Of a stretch of DNA of 64,000 nucleotides, positions 35,991 to 46,643 are shown in pieces. Source of the stretch: Gallionellaceae bacterium (lineage in GTDB: Bacteria > Pseudomonadota > Gammaproteobacteria > Burkholderiales > Gallionellaceae); NCBI GenBank assembly GCA_030823955.1, contig JAVBYO010000011.1, forward strand, positions 38,081-102,080. Direction: 5' to 3'. The notes under the pieces are model-generated. The model worked only from the letters and a program-made list of their open reading frames with translations, did not search any database and was not told the DNA's origin. A program made the translations under genes and the position numbers. Numbering within the stretch: the first letter of the stretch is position 1; each line of letters begins with the position of its first letter.

Positions 35991-35994
<4 letters not shown>
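34666..35994 (+). CDS. M16 family peptidase-like protein lacking the HxxEH zinc site
   Basis: A 442-residue protein with a signal peptide (MRISSFLFVSLFGLVNAVSA) and M16 fold sequences. Where the zinc motif should be it reads GVAGLTNGLLNLG, so it cannot bind zinc in the usual way. The second-domain R/Y pattern (EIREQRGMAYSVYSYFMPMQQPGAFQIGLQT) is retained. As in other M16B pairs, it is probably the non-catalytic partner of the upstream protein. Its stop TAA overlaps the proposed AUA start of rsmD (ATAA). Confidence 0.9.
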
Positions 35995-37270
<1,276 letters not shown>

Positions 37271-37285
37271 TCCCGGCGCTTCACA

Positions 37286-37315
37286 CACAAAACCCGCGGC
37301 AAGGCGGGTTTTGTG
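37286..37315 (+). terminator. rho-independent terminator after the ferredoxin gene
   Basis: Perfect 12-bp inverted repeat (37286-37297 and 37304-37315, CACAAAACCCGC) with a 6-nt loop; the right arm contains TTTT and is followed by GCTTAT. It ends the M16-rsmD-coaD-ferredoxin unit. Confidence 0.88.
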
Positions 37316-37380
37316 CTTATGGCGGGTCTATAATGATCCTGTGCCAAGATTGGAACCAAACAGTGACCGGGCCGTTATCC

Positions 37381-39744
37381 ATGCCTCCTGAAAATACACG
37401 TGTCGAACAGAGCCGTTTCAGACCGGCGCTCAAGCCATTGCTGATATTGTTGTCTATCGCCATCGTGTTGCTACTGGTCGGTAACCTGGTGTTCCAGAGT
37501 TTGCGGGATGCCGTCAAGGACAACCAGAAAGGGCATGTCACCGCGATCGGACGGCTCAAGGCCAAACAGATCAAAGACTGGCTGGAGGATCGTCACTCCG
37601 ATATCAAGACCCTGTCCGACGATTCCTATTTTGCCAGCGATGTCCAACAATGGTTGCGCTCCGCTCGTGTCGACGACAAGCAGCGTGCGCGTATCACCCA
37701 GCGTATGGATGCTTTTATCGAGTCGCACAACTACCACTCTATCGGGATCTACGACGAGGAGGGGCGCTTCGTGTTGCGCGCCGGGAATGAGATCGAGCAC
37801 GAAGAAGACATGACCGAATACGCGCGTCGTGCCATGGCGTTTTCCCATATCGATCTGATCGATCTGCATCGCCATGACGACCCCGGACTGCCGGTGGGGC
37901 TCGGCTTCATCAGCGCCCTGAAGGTGGGAAAAAAATCCATCGGTGCGGTGTATTTCTCGGAGAACCCGCAAAACTATCTGTTCCCGCTGATCGAGACGCA
38001 ACCGGTTCCCAGCGAGACGGCGGAGACGCAACTGGTGCGCAGCGAGGGCGACCGTGTATTGTTCCTGAACAAGTTGCGCAAGCGTGACGACGGGCCGATG
38101 AGCTTCAGTCTGCCTTTGGCTTCTCCCGATCTGGCGGCGGCACGGGCGGTGCTGGGAGAGAGCGGCTTGCTGGAACACGCGCACGACTACACCGGAGCAT
38201 CGGTGCTGTCTTTTGCCACCCCCATCGCCGGTACACCGTGGCTGCTGATCTCCAAAGTGGCCGAGGAGGAGGCGTATGCGCTGGTGAACCGTATCGAGTT
38301 GTTGGCAAACCTGTTGCTGGCATTGGTCTTCGCCATCGGCAGTGTGTTCTTCTGGCAGTGGTGGCGGCGCGAGCAGGTGGCGGCGGATGCCGCGCTGTTG
38401 CGCGAGCGGGTGCGCAGCGATGTGCTGCAGATGGAGGCGGAGAAGCGTTTCCGCACGGTGTTCGAACATACCGCTTTGCCGATGGTGCGTAATGCCATCA
38501 ACGGCGAATTCATCGAGGTCAACGATGCCTGGTGCAGCATGTTCGGGTACAGCCGCGAAGAAGTGTTGTCGCGCCATCTGACCTGGCAACAGATCACCTA
38601 TGCCGAGGACATGGATGCGAGCAGCGCCCAGGAGCAAAAGATGCTGGCCGGGGAGATCGATGAGTTCAAGCAGGAGAAGCGTTATCTCCGCAAAGACGGC
38701 ATTTTGCTATGGGGCAGTCTGCAGGTATCTCTGGTGCGCGACGAAGACGGCAAGCCGGAATATTTCATCAACGCCATCCAGGACATCACCGAAAGCAAAC
38801 GCACGGAGCAGCAGATCAGCTTCATGGCTTATCACGACAAATTGACCGGCTTGCCAAACCGCGCCCTGTTCTTTGACCGTCTGTCGCAGGCCATGTCGCA
38901 GGCGCGCCGCAGTCACCGCCATGTGGCATTGTTATTCATGGATCTGGACGGTTTCAAACCCGTCAACGACATGCACGGTCACGAGGCGGGAGACGCCGTG
39001 CTGAAGATGGTCGCGCAGCGCCTGTTGGCCTGTCTGCGCGCGGTGGATACCGTCGCCCGTCTGGGTGGTGACGAATTCGCCATCATCATCGGTGAATTGG
39101 ACAACCCGGCGGAGGTGGAGCGTATCGCCGAGCAGATATTGCAGGCGTTCACCCAGCCTATGGTTCTGCCGGACGGTGAAGAGTGCACGGTCGGTTGCAG
39201 TATCGGTATCAGCATCTATCCGGATAACGGCGACGAGATGGACAGCCTGCTGGCGGCGGCAGACGCGGCGATGTATGACAGCAAACACAAGGGCAAGAAC
39301 ACCTATACCTATTTTGGCGATGCACCGGAGCAGGAGAATGATGCCGAAGCCTGGATCGTGTTTGATCGCGCGCATCATGTCGGTGTGGTCGAGATCGACG
39401 AGCAGCACCGCGAGCTGGTGCGTATGGTCAATCGGCTCAACGGCGCGATCAAGAACAAAGAAGGCGATGCTGTTACCCTGCGGCTGTATGACGAGCTATT
39501 GGCGTTCACCGCGTTCCATTTTGCCACCGAGCACCGCCTGATGGAACGGCATGATTATCCGGACATGGAGCAGCATGACCGCGAGCACACCCATCTGGTG
39601 GACGAGGCGATCCATTTCAAAGCGCGGCTGACCGAAGGGGCAGATCTGCTGGCGTTACAGTCGATCAAGGATTGGCTGCTCAATCACATCCACTATTCCG
39701 ACAAGGTGCTGGCCAAATATCTACAGAACCGGGGTGTCCATTGA
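37381..39744 (+). CDS. membrane diguanylate cyclase with PAS and C-terminal hemerythrin domain
   Basis: A 787-residue protein in the order TM1 (~residues 19-39), periplasmic Cache-like sensor (~40-300), TM2 (~305-325), PAS (~353-470), GGDEF (motif GGDEF at 562-566, preceded by RLxGLPNR-type TGLPNRALFFDRL) and bacteriohemerythrin (~657-787). The di-iron ligands are all visible: HHVGVVEIDEQH, HFATEH (HxxxE), HDREH (HxxxH) and HIHYSD (HxxxxD). It should make c-di-GMP in response to an extracellular ligand and to oxygen or redox state. ATG at 37333 lies inside a TATAAT, so 37381 is used. It is followed by another c-di-GMP gene. Confidence 0.9.
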   Translation: MPPENTRVEQSRFRPALKPLLILLSIAIVLLLVGNLVFQSLRDAVKDNQKGHVTAIGRLKAKQIKDWLEDRHSDIKTLSDDSYFASDVQQWLRSARVDDKQRARITQRMDAFIESHNYHSIGIYDEEGRFVLRAGNEIEHEEDMTEYARRAMAFSHIDLIDLHRHDDPGLPVGLGFISALKVGKKSIGAVYFSENPQNYLFPLIETQPVPSETAETQLVRSEGDRVLFLNKLRKRDDGPMSFSLPLASPDLAAARAVLGESGLLEHAHDYTGASVLSFATPIAGTPWLLISKVAEEEAYALVNRIELLANLLLALVFAIGSVFFWQWWRREQVAADAALLRERVRSDVLQMEAEKRFRTVFEHTALPMVRNAINGEFIEVNDAWCSMFGYSREEVLSRHLTWQQITYAEDMDASSAQEQKMLAGEIDEFKQEKRYLRKDGILLWGSLQVSLVRDEDGKPEYFINAIQDITESKRTEQQISFMAYHDKLTGLPNRALFFDRLSQAMSQARRSHRHVALLFMDLDGFKPVNDMHGHEAGDAVLKMVAQRLLACLRAVDTVARLGGDEFAIIIGELDNPAEVERIAEQILQAFTQPMVLPDGEECTVGCSIGISIYPDNGDEMDSLLAAADAAMYDSKHKGKNTYTYFGDAPEQENDAEAWIVFDRAHHVGVVEIDEQHRELVRMVNRLNGAIKNKEGDAVTLRLYDELLAFTAFHFATEHRLMERHDYPDMEQHDREHTHLVDEAIHFKARLTEGADLLALQSIKDWLLNHIHYSDKVLAKYLQNRGVH

Positions 39745-39779
39745 TAGCGGGAATCTCACGGAACACGGGACAGACAGAC

Positions 39780-41849
39780 ATGCATGATCCATTCCTCGAA
39801 GATATCAAGGCGATGCAGGAGCTGATCGATGTTCTGCCGGTCGCCGTATTCGTCAAAGATGCAAACAGCCGCTTCCTGCTGATGAACAAGGCATGCGAGG
39901 AACAGTGGGGCGTGGATTTCGCGGAATTGCGCGGAAACGATGCCGCAAAGTTCTTTCCCGCCGATCAGATGGAATGTTTCCTTGCCAAGGATAAGGCGGT
40001 GTTCTCGGGCGGGACCCTGGTCGATTTCGAGGAGGTGTTCCGTAGCGCGAGTCTGGGGCAGGACCGCATCGGCCATACCTTCAAGAAGCCGATCTATGAT
40101 GCATCCGGCGCGCCGCGCTACCTGATCGGGGTGATGGTCGATATCACCGAGCGCAAACTGGCGGAAGAGAAGTTGCAGCTCGCCGCGCTGGTGTATGAGA
40201 ACAGCAGCGAAGCGATGATGGTCACCGATGGTGATAATCGTGTCATCGCCATCAATCCCGCCTTCACGCACACGACCGGTTATACCCTGGAAGATGTGTT
40301 TGGCAAGCAGCCCAGCCTGCTGAACTCGGGACGCCAGGATGCCGCGTTCTACCAGTCCATGTTGCAGGCCATCAAGACCACCGGGCATTGGCAGGGCGAG
40401 ATATGGAACCGGCGCAAGAACGGCGAGGTATATGCCGAATGGCAATCCATCAACACGATCTTCAACGCGGATGGTTCGGTGCATCGCCATGTCGCGTTGT
40501 TCTCCGACATCACCCAGAAAAAGCGCTCGGAAGAGCTGATCTGGAAGCAGGCGAACTTCGACACACTCACCGGCCTGCCCAACCGCCGCATGTTCCACGA
40601 CCGCATGGCGCAGGAGATGAAAAAATCGGCACGTGCGGATCTGCCGCTGGCCCTGATGTTCATCGACCTGGACCATTTTAAGGAAGTGAACGACACATTG
40701 GGGCATGACCAGGGCGATGTGCTGCTGATCGAGGCGGCCCGCCGCATCACCGAATGTGTGCGCGATTCGGACACGGTGGCGAGACTGGGCGGGGACGAGT
40801 TTGCCGTCATCCTGCCGGTGCTGGAAGACAGCGGCAGCGCCGACCGCGTCGCGCAGAAGATCATCGACAAACTGGCACGTTCGTTCCTGCTGGAGCAGGA
40901 GAGTGTGTTCGTCACCGCCAGCATCGGTATCACCTTCTATCCGGACGATTCGACCGAGATCGAGACGTTGCTCAAAAATGCCGACCAGGCCATGTACGTC
41001 GCCAAGAATGCGGGACGCAACCGTTTCAGTTATTTCACCTATGCGCTGCAGGAGGCCGCACAGTTGCGCATGCGGCTGACCAGCGACCTGCGCAGCGCAT
41101 TGGAAGATAACCAGTTCAGAGTGTATTACCAGCCCATCGTGGAAATGGCGACGGGGGAGATACACAAGGCGGAAGCGCTCATCCGCTGGCAGCATCCGCA
41201 ACGGGGGATGGTCAGTCCGGTGCAGTTCATCCCGCTGGCCGAGGAGTCCGGACTCATCAACCAGATCGGTGACTGGGTATTCCATGAGACGGCACGCCAG
41301 GTCAAACACTGGCGCGCCATCCATGCCCCGCTGTTCCAGATCAGCGTCAATAAATCCCCGGTGCAGTTCCGGCAGAACGCGCTGGAAGGCGAATCCAGCT
41401 GGCTGGCGCATCTCGCCTCATTGTCGCTGCACGGGCAGAGCATCTCCGTCGAGATCACCGAGGGCTTGCTGTTGAATGCGGAAGGGGATGTCAAAGAACG
41501 CTTGTTTGCCCTGCGTGATGCCGGGGTGCAGGTCTCCATCGACGACTTCGGTACCGGCTATTCTTCGCTGGCTTATCTCAAGAAATTCGATATCGACTAT
41601 CTCAAGATCGACCAGTCTTTTGTCAGCAATCTGGAGAACGATACCGATGACCTGGCGCTGTGCGAGGCCATCATCGTGATGGCGCACAAACTCGGATTAA
41701 AAGTCATCGCCGAAGGTGTGGAGACCGAAGCACAACGCGACATCCTCGCGCGTGCGGGATGCGATTATGCGCAGGGATTTCTGTTCTCCAAGGCGCTGCC
41801 CCCGGACGAGTTCGAGCAATTACTGGCCACCACCCGCTTGGGCAGATAA
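39780..41849 (+). CDS. PAS-PAS-GGDEF-EAL c-di-GMP signalling protein
   Basis: A 689-residue cytosolic protein with no membrane segment: PAS1 (~10-125), PAS2 (~135-255), GGDEF (GGDEF at 337-341) and EAL (EAL at 465-467, with EITEG, DDFGTGYSS, KIDQSF and EGVE). Both catalytic signatures are intact, so it could be bifunctional. The frame reaches back to 39672 inside the preceding gene; the ATG at 39780 after an intergenic stretch is chosen. It lies 35 bp after the hemerythrin cyclase in the same direction, probably co-transcribed. Confidence 0.92.
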   Translation: MHDPFLEDIKAMQELIDVLPVAVFVKDANSRFLLMNKACEEQWGVDFAELRGNDAAKFFPADQMECFLAKDKAVFSGGTLVDFEEVFRSASLGQDRIGHTFKKPIYDASGAPRYLIGVMVDITERKLAEEKLQLAALVYENSSEAMMVTDGDNRVIAINPAFTHTTGYTLEDVFGKQPSLLNSGRQDAAFYQSMLQAIKTTGHWQGEIWNRRKNGEVYAEWQSINTIFNADGSVHRHVALFSDITQKKRSEELIWKQANFDTLTGLPNRRMFHDRMAQEMKKSARADLPLALMFIDLDHFKEVNDTLGHDQGDVLLIEAARRITECVRDSDTVARLGGDEFAVILPVLEDSGSADRVAQKIIDKLARSFLLEQESVFVTASIGITFYPDDSTEIETLLKNADQAMYVAKNAGRNRFSYFTYALQEAAQLRMRLTSDLRSALEDNQFRVYYQPIVEMATGEIHKAEALIRWQHPQRGMVSPVQFIPLAEESGLINQIGDWVFHETARQVKHWRAIHAPLFQISVNKSPVQFRQNALEGESSWLAHLASLSLHGQSISVEITEGLLLNAEGDVKERLFALRDAGVQVSIDDFGTGYSSLAYLKKFDIDYLKIDQSFVSNLENDTDDLALCEAIIVMAHKLGLKVIAEGVETEAQRDILARAGCDYAQGFLFSKALPPDEFEQLLATTRLGR

Positions 41850-41887
41850 GCCGGGGCCTCAAGGTGCATCATCGCGTGGCCCCCGGC
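41850..41887. terminator. possible terminator hairpin between convergent genes
   Basis: GCCGGGGCC (41850-41858) and GGCCCCCGGC (41878-41887) form a GC-rich stem with a one-base bulge and a 19-nt loop, right after the EAL gene and before the end of the convergent pentapeptide gene. There is no U-tract, so factor-independent termination is uncertain. Confidence 0.35.
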
Positions 41888-41892
41888 CGCGG

Positions 41893-42567
41893 TCAGTTGT
41901 CTTCCGGTACCGGAAGACCGAAATGCAGCACACTTTCCGCATTCAGATAGATGGCCTTGGGAATATGTTTGGCCATATCGAACTTCGCGCCTTTGACATA
42001 GGCACCCAGAAAGACGGCATTCTCCAGCTCGGCCGAAGTCAGCGTGGATTGGCACAGACTGGCGTTACTGAACGAGGCCTTCTCGGCATTGGCAAAAGAC
42101 AGGTTGGTGTTGCTCAGATTAGCACCTTCCAGTTCCGCCTTGTATAAGGATGCGTTGCGCAGACTGGCACCGGAGAGATCGGCGCCGCTGAGATCCGCGC
42201 TGCTCAGATCCGCGTTATCCAGATTCATACCGGACAGATTGAAGCCCTTGAGTTGGGCGTCGCGCAGATCCACTTTCCCGTTGCTGGTCTTGGGCAGCTT
42301 GTCCTTGAAATTGGCCAGTGTGTCTTTTGCCGCGGTCGGATTCTTGCCGAGCAGCACGATGAACTGGTTCTTGGTCTGCGACAGGCCGCTGGCCGGGCGC
42401 TCGTTGACCGAGTTCTTTCTGAGCCGGTCCAGCGCTTCCTGGTCGATGGTCGCGGAGGAGCGCCAGTCGGCACAGACCGGGACGAAGATCGAAGAGGTGT
42501 CCTCCGCCATCGCGCCGGCGGGGATGAGCAAGGTGCAAGAGATCGCGGTGAGAACCAGTCTTTTCAT
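41893..42567 (-). CDS. secreted pentapeptide-repeat protein
   Basis: A 224-residue protein with a signal peptide (MKRLVLTAISCTLLIPAGAMA). An N-terminal helical part (~25-95) is followed by A(D/N)LSx pentapeptide repeats (~100-185: FNLSGMNLDNADLSSADLSGADLSGA). The repeats form a right-handed quadrilateral beta-helix; function is unknown in most members. Export to the periplasm distinguishes it from the gyrase-protecting Qnr type. Monocistronic, convergent with the EAL gene. Confidence 0.85.
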   Translation of the reverse strand: MKRLVLTAISCTLLIPAGAMAEDTSSIFVPVCADWRSSATIDQEALDRLRKNSVNERPASGLSQTKNQFIVLLGKNPTAAKDTLANFKDKLPKTSNGKVDLRDAQLKGFNLSGMNLDNADLSSADLSGADLSGASLRNASLYKAELEGANLSNTNLSFANAEKASFSNASLCQSTLTSAELENAVFLGAYVKGAKFDMAKHIPKAIYLNAESVLHFGLPVPEDN

Positions 42568-42650
42568 GATGCCTCCTGTTTAAGATGCGGTGCGGTCAAT
42601 ATAACAAAATACCTATAAGTCCGACAGGCTGCCAGCCGGCGGGTACGTGC

Positions 42651-43652
42651 TCAGGTCTTGGGTACGAAGGTGAACGCGTCGGAAAAGAAACTCTCATTGG
42701 GCAATTTGCGCAGAGTGGTGAGCTCGCGATGGGCGGCTTCGACCACCACGGGTGCCCCGCAGGCATAGACCCGGTGACCGGAAAGGTCGGCATAATCGTC
42801 TACCACAGCCTGATGCACGAAACCGGTCCGTCCCGCCCAAGCTTCATCCGACACGACCGGGGTGAAGCGGATGCCTTGGTTTTCCCAATCCTGCACTTTG
42901 TCCAGCATGTACAGATCGGACTGTTTGCGGACGCCCCAGTAGAAATGCATGGAACGTTTGAAGCCGATATGCAGCGCATGTTCGATGATGGCTTTGATCG
43001 GCGCGAAGCCGGTGCCGCTGGCGATGAAGATGATGGGCTGTTCCGAATCCTCGCGCAGGAAAAAATTGCCGAGCGGGCCCTTGATGCGCAGGATGTCGCG
43101 CTCCTTCATCTCGTTGAACACATGCTGGGTGAACGCGCCGCCGGCGATGTTGCGCACATGCAATTGCAGAAGCTCGTCGTCATGCGGTGCATTGGCCAGC
43201 GAAAAACTGCGCGGCTTGCCCTCTTTCTGCAGGATGTCGATGTATTGTCCGGCCAGGAATTGCAGGCGCTCGTTGGTGGGCAGCTTCAGATAAAGCACCA
43301 TCACATCGTCGGCCAGCTTCTCCATCCTCTGTACCCGGCACGGCAGGGTCTTGATCTGAATCTCGCCGGCCGTGGTGACTTCATGGCTCTCGATGACGAG
43401 GTCGGAGCGCGGTTTGGCGCAGCAGAACAGCGCCAGCCCGGCCGCTTTTTCCGCATCGCTCAGGGCATAGGCCTGTGCGTTGCCGTAGTCGACCACGCCG
43501 CTCAGCACCTTGCCTTTGCAGACCCCGCAAGCGCCGTTGCGACAGCTGTAGGGTAGGGTGTGTCCGTGGGCCAGTGCGGCTTCTAGGACGGTCTCATCGG
43601 GTTTGATGTCGAAGCTGTGGTTGCTGGGGTGTAGCGTGGCTTTGAAAGTCAT
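42651..43652 (-). CDS. 2Fe-2S flavin oxidoreductase (CDP-6-deoxy-glucoseen reductase-like)
   Basis: A 333-residue electron-transfer protein with an N-terminal plant-type 2Fe-2S domain (CRNGACGVCKGKV plus a later Cys in FCC), an FAD domain (RxYS-type PRSFSLANAP) and an NAD(P)H domain (IFIASGTGFAPIKAIIEHAL, CGAPVVVEAA). It closely resembles the AscD-like reductases often found in Betaproteobacteria near ubiX and phosphorelay genes; the sugar-reductase name is by homology only. It may feed electrons from NAD(P)H to an unknown oxygenase or acceptor. It is divergent from the SDR gene by ~50 bp. Confidence 0.88.
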   Translation of the reverse strand: MTFKATLHPSNHSFDIKPDETVLEAALAHGHTLPYSCRNGACGVCKGKVLSGVVDYGNAQAYALSDAEKAAGLALFCCAKPRSDLVIESHEVTTAGEIQIKTLPCRVQRMEKLADDVMVLYLKLPTNERLQFLAGQYIDILQKEGKPRSFSLANAPHDDELLQLHVRNIAGGAFTQHVFNEMKERDILRIKGPLGNFFLREDSEQPIIFIASGTGFAPIKAIIEHALHIGFKRSMHFYWGVRKQSDLYMLDKVQDWENQGIRFTPVVSDEAWAGRTGFVHQAVVDDYADLSGHRVYACGAPVVVEAAHRELTTLRKLPNESFFSDAFTFVPKT

Positions 43653-43702
43653 GACGATTGCTTGGGTTCGCGAAGGTGGCGATTTTAACGCATAATCGGC
43701 GC

Positions 43703-44563
43703 ATGAAGAGCATTCTCATTGTTGGCTGCGGGGATATCGCGCTGCGGGTCATCCCCATGCTTGCCAAGCGCTACCGAGTGTTTGCATTGGTGCGCGGCAG
43801 CACTCACACCGACAGACTGCGGGCACTGGGTGTCACCGTTATCCGTGGCGATCTTGATGATCGCAGCAGCTTGGCGCGCATCGCCGGACTGGCCGATGCG
43901 GTACTGCATCTTGCCCCGCCGCCGAACAGCGGGACTCACGATATCCGCACCGGCAATCTGCTTGCCGCACTGTCGCGCCGCACCTTGCCGCAGCGTCTGG
44001 TGTATGTCAGTACCAGCGGCGTGTACGGCGACTGCGGCGGTGCCGAAGTGTGCGAGACACGCCCGGTGCAGCCGTCGAATGCGCGCGCCTGCCGCCGTGT
44101 CGATGCGGAGCAGCAGATCCGCGTCTGGGCACGCCGCAACCGCGTCAGCGCCACCATCCTGCGTGTTCCCGGCATCTATGCGGCGCAACGTCTGCCGCTG
44201 GACCGGCTCGCTGCACATACACCCGCCATCGTGGCGAGTGAGGATACTTACACCAACCATATCCATGCCGACGATCTGGCGCAGATACTCGTCGCCGCCT
44301 TGCGGCATGGTCGCGCGAACCGTATCTACCATGCCTGCGACGACAGCGAATTGAAGATGGGGGATTATTTCGACACCGTGGCGGATGCCTGTGCTTTACC
44401 GCGACCGCCGCGACTGTCGCGCGCAGAAGTCGAACGCGCCGTATCGCCGTCGCTCTGGTCGTTCATGAACGAATCGCGCCGCCTGAGCAACGCGCGCATG
44501 AAAGCCGAGCTGCACATCCGTTTGCGTTACCCGACCGTGGCCGACATGCTGGACGAACTCTGA
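43703..44563 (+). CDS. NAD(P)-binding SDR-family protein (YeeZ-like)
   Basis: A 286-residue extended short-chain dehydrogenase-like protein. The Rossmann motif is ILIVGCGDIALRV at the N-terminus, followed by RLVYVSTSGVYGDCGGA. The usual active-site YxxxK is not obvious in the expected position (ARACRRVDAEQQ follows), as in atypical YeeZ-like members. The frame extends to 43658 but the ATG at 43703 directly precedes the Rossmann strand. Substrate unknown. Confidence 0.8.
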   Translation: MKSILIVGCGDIALRVIPMLAKRYRVFALVRGSTHTDRLRALGVTVIRGDLDDRSSLARIAGLADAVLHLAPPPNSGTHDIRTGNLLAALSRRTLPQRLVYVSTSGVYGDCGGAEVCETRPVQPSNARACRRVDAEQQIRVWARRNRVSATILRVPGIYAAQRLPLDRLAAHTPAIVASEDTYTNHIHADDLAQILVAALRHGRANRIYHACDDSELKMGDYFDTVADACALPRPPRLSRAEVERAVSPSLWSFMNESRRLSNARMKAELHIRLRYPTVADMLDEL

Positions 44564-44582
44564 GTCTATCGTCCGGGCGGCC

Positions 44583-46643
44583 TCAGGAGTGCTGGTCTTG
44601 CCAGCTCTCGGGATGCCCGAAGTGATAACCCTGTGCATAGTCCACCCCCAGCTCGATCAACACCTCGGCGGTGGACTGATCCTCGACGAACTCGGCCACG
44701 GTCTTGAGCCCGAACTCGTGTGCCATGCGGTGGATGTGGTCGACCATGATGCGGTCGCGTCCGTCGATGGCGATCTGGCGCACGAAACTGCCCTCGATCT
44801 TGACGTAATCGACCGTCAGATATTTCAGATAGAGGAACGAGGAAAAGCCTGCGCCGAAATCATCCAGCGCGAAACCGATCTTGCGCAGACGCAGCTCATC
44901 GATGATCTCTTTGACCTGGCTGATATTGTGCAAGGCCTCGCGCTCGGTGACTTCCAGCACGATACGGCTGCAATCTATACCGCGCTGGCCGACCAGCTCG
45001 GGGATGGTGCGCATCCATGCGACATCTTTGAAAGTGGCGGTGGAAAGATTGAAGAACATCTTCGCGTCCGGATGGCGCGCCGACAGGAGGACTAATTGCT
45101 CTAGGCCGCTGTTGAATACCGCCAGATCCAGTTCCTGCAACATGCGCAATTCGTCGGCGACTTCGATGAATTGCCCGGCCGACAGCACTGTGTCGCCGTC
45201 GCGGATACGGGCCAGTGCCTCGAATGCGAACACCTGATTCCCCTGCACACCCACGATAGGCTGCAAGAACGCCTCGACCCGTTTTTCCGCCAGCGCGCGG
45301 CGCAGGAAATCACCCTGCTTGAAGATCTCCATCATGGTGCGGTCTTGGTCGGACTCGGCAGTCATCACCTGATTCTTGCCGCCCTTCTTGGCTTTGTACA
45401 ACACCACATCCATCGCGGTATGCAGCGCATCGCGCGTCTTGCCGTCTTCGGGATAACTCACCATGCTGAAGCTGGCAGTGACCCGTATCTTGCCCACCGG
45501 CAACTCAAAATCATGCGACGACAAGCGCTCATGCAGCTTGCGCGCGACCTGCAAACCGTTTTCGGGCGGTGTCTGCGGCAGCAGCAGGGCGAATTCGTCG
45601 CCGCCGAGACGGGCTAACACATCTCCTTTGCGCAACTCATTTGCCAGCAAGGCGCTGAGTTCCTTGAGGGTCAGGTCACCGATGGGGTGGCCGTAGGTAT
45701 CGTTGATGTATTTGAAGTTGTCCAGATCGACCATGATCACCGAGAACGCATATTCATGGCGTTCCGCGCGGATGATCTCGTATTCGAGGAACTCCTCGAA
45801 TTTGCGGCGGTTGTACAGGCCGGTCAGCGGGTCGCGTATGCTCAATTCCTCCAGCTTGGTGTTGTAGTCGTTCACCGTGTACAGCAGGTGGTTGAAATAT
45901 TCCGCCAGGCGGCGCAGCTCGACGATCAGGTGGTTGCCGGTCACGCGGTGGGAAAGATCCATGTCGCGCGTGACGCGGTGCATCACATCGACGAAAGAAG
46001 CCAGCGGCGTGACCACCAGATAACGCAGCTTGAAATACAGCACCACGAACACCAGCGCCAGCACCAGCAGGGTGTAACCGACGATGCTGTTGAGCACGTA
46101 ATTGAACGACACCTTCAGGTCGCTGATCGGATAGGTGACATCGATCACACCGTGTACCGCACCGATGTGCGAACGGGTGTGACAGCCCAGGCATTCTTCT
46201 TTGGCCTCGACCGGATAGAGATAACGGATGGTGTCCGGGGTGGGGAACAGCAGGGCATCCTTGCCGTTCTGCAAAGCCAGCGCCAGCGCGGCATCCTGCG
46301 CGATCGTCTCGCGTTCGCTGCTCATCTCGCCGAACTGCTCGTTCACCACCTGGCCGCGAAACACTTTGACCCTCAGGTTGGGCTGCGCCAGATTGATGCG
46401 CGCGATGATCTCCCTGATCTCGTCCTTGTTCCAGCCTTTGCGCATGGCCGAATACAGGCTCTGGAAGATCATCTGCGAGGTATTGCGCGCGTCCTCCTGC
46501 GCCAACTGGTGCACCGCATGGTCGCGCACCGCGCCGGACACGGTAAAGATGAGGACGGAGGCGAACAGCAAAGAGGCCAGCGACAGGACGAGCAATAACT
46601 TGCCCAGTGTCATCCTGGCGATGATGGCGAATAGTTTGGACAT
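44583..46643 (-). CDS. membrane GGDEF-EAL protein with a periplasmic CxxCH heme-c motif
   Basis: A 686-residue protein: TM1 (~12-37), a periplasmic DUF3365/Tll0287-like sensor (~40-185) with Cys151-Leu-Gly-Cys154-His155 for covalent heme c, TM2 (~190-210), a HAMP-like linker, GGDEF (RLGGDEFALLLP) and EAL (FEALARIRDG, EVTEREAL, DDFGAGFSS, VKIEGSF). Both catalytic cores look intact. The heme would sense redox state or a gas in the periplasm and tune c-di-GMP. ATG at 46643 with GGAGGAAAG is preferred over a start at 46703. Confidence 0.88.
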   Translation of the reverse strand: MSKLFAIIARMTLGKLLLVLSLASLLFASVLIFTVSGAVRDHAVHQLAQEDARNTSQMIFQSLYSAMRKGWNKDEIREIIARINLAQPNLRVKVFRGQVVNEQFGEMSSERETIAQDAALALALQNGKDALLFPTPDTIRYLYPVEAKEECLGCHTRSHIGAVHGVIDVTYPISDLKVSFNYVLNSIVGYTLLVLALVFVVLYFKLRYLVVTPLASFVDVMHRVTRDMDLSHRVTGNHLIVELRRLAEYFNHLLYTVNDYNTKLEELSIRDPLTGLYNRRKFEEFLEYEIIRAERHEYAFSVIMVDLDNFKYINDTYGHPIGDLTLKELSALLANELRKGDVLARLGGDEFALLLPQTPPENGLQVARKLHERLSSHDFELPVGKIRVTASFSMVSYPEDGKTRDALHTAMDVVLYKAKKGGKNQVMTAESDQDRTMMEIFKQGDFLRRALAEKRVEAFLQPIVGVQGNQVFAFEALARIRDGDTVLSAGQFIEVADELRMLQELDLAVFNSGLEQLVLLSARHPDAKMFFNLSTATFKDVAWMRTIPELVGQRGIDCSRIVLEVTEREALHNISQVKEIIDELRLRKIGFALDDFGAGFSSFLYLKYLTVDYVKIEGSFVRQIAIDGRDRIMVDHIHRMAHEFGLKTVAEFVEDQSTAEVLIELGVDYAQGYHFGHPESWQDQHS

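Noticed and set aside
37329..37334. TATAAT box before the hemerythrin cyclase
   Set aside because: No acceptable -35 hexamer at 16-18 bp; used only as an argument against the ATG at 37333.
39756..41411. 551-residue minus-strand frame opposite the PAS-GGDEF-EAL gene
   Set aside because: Antisense to a gene with intact catalytic motifs; no family features.
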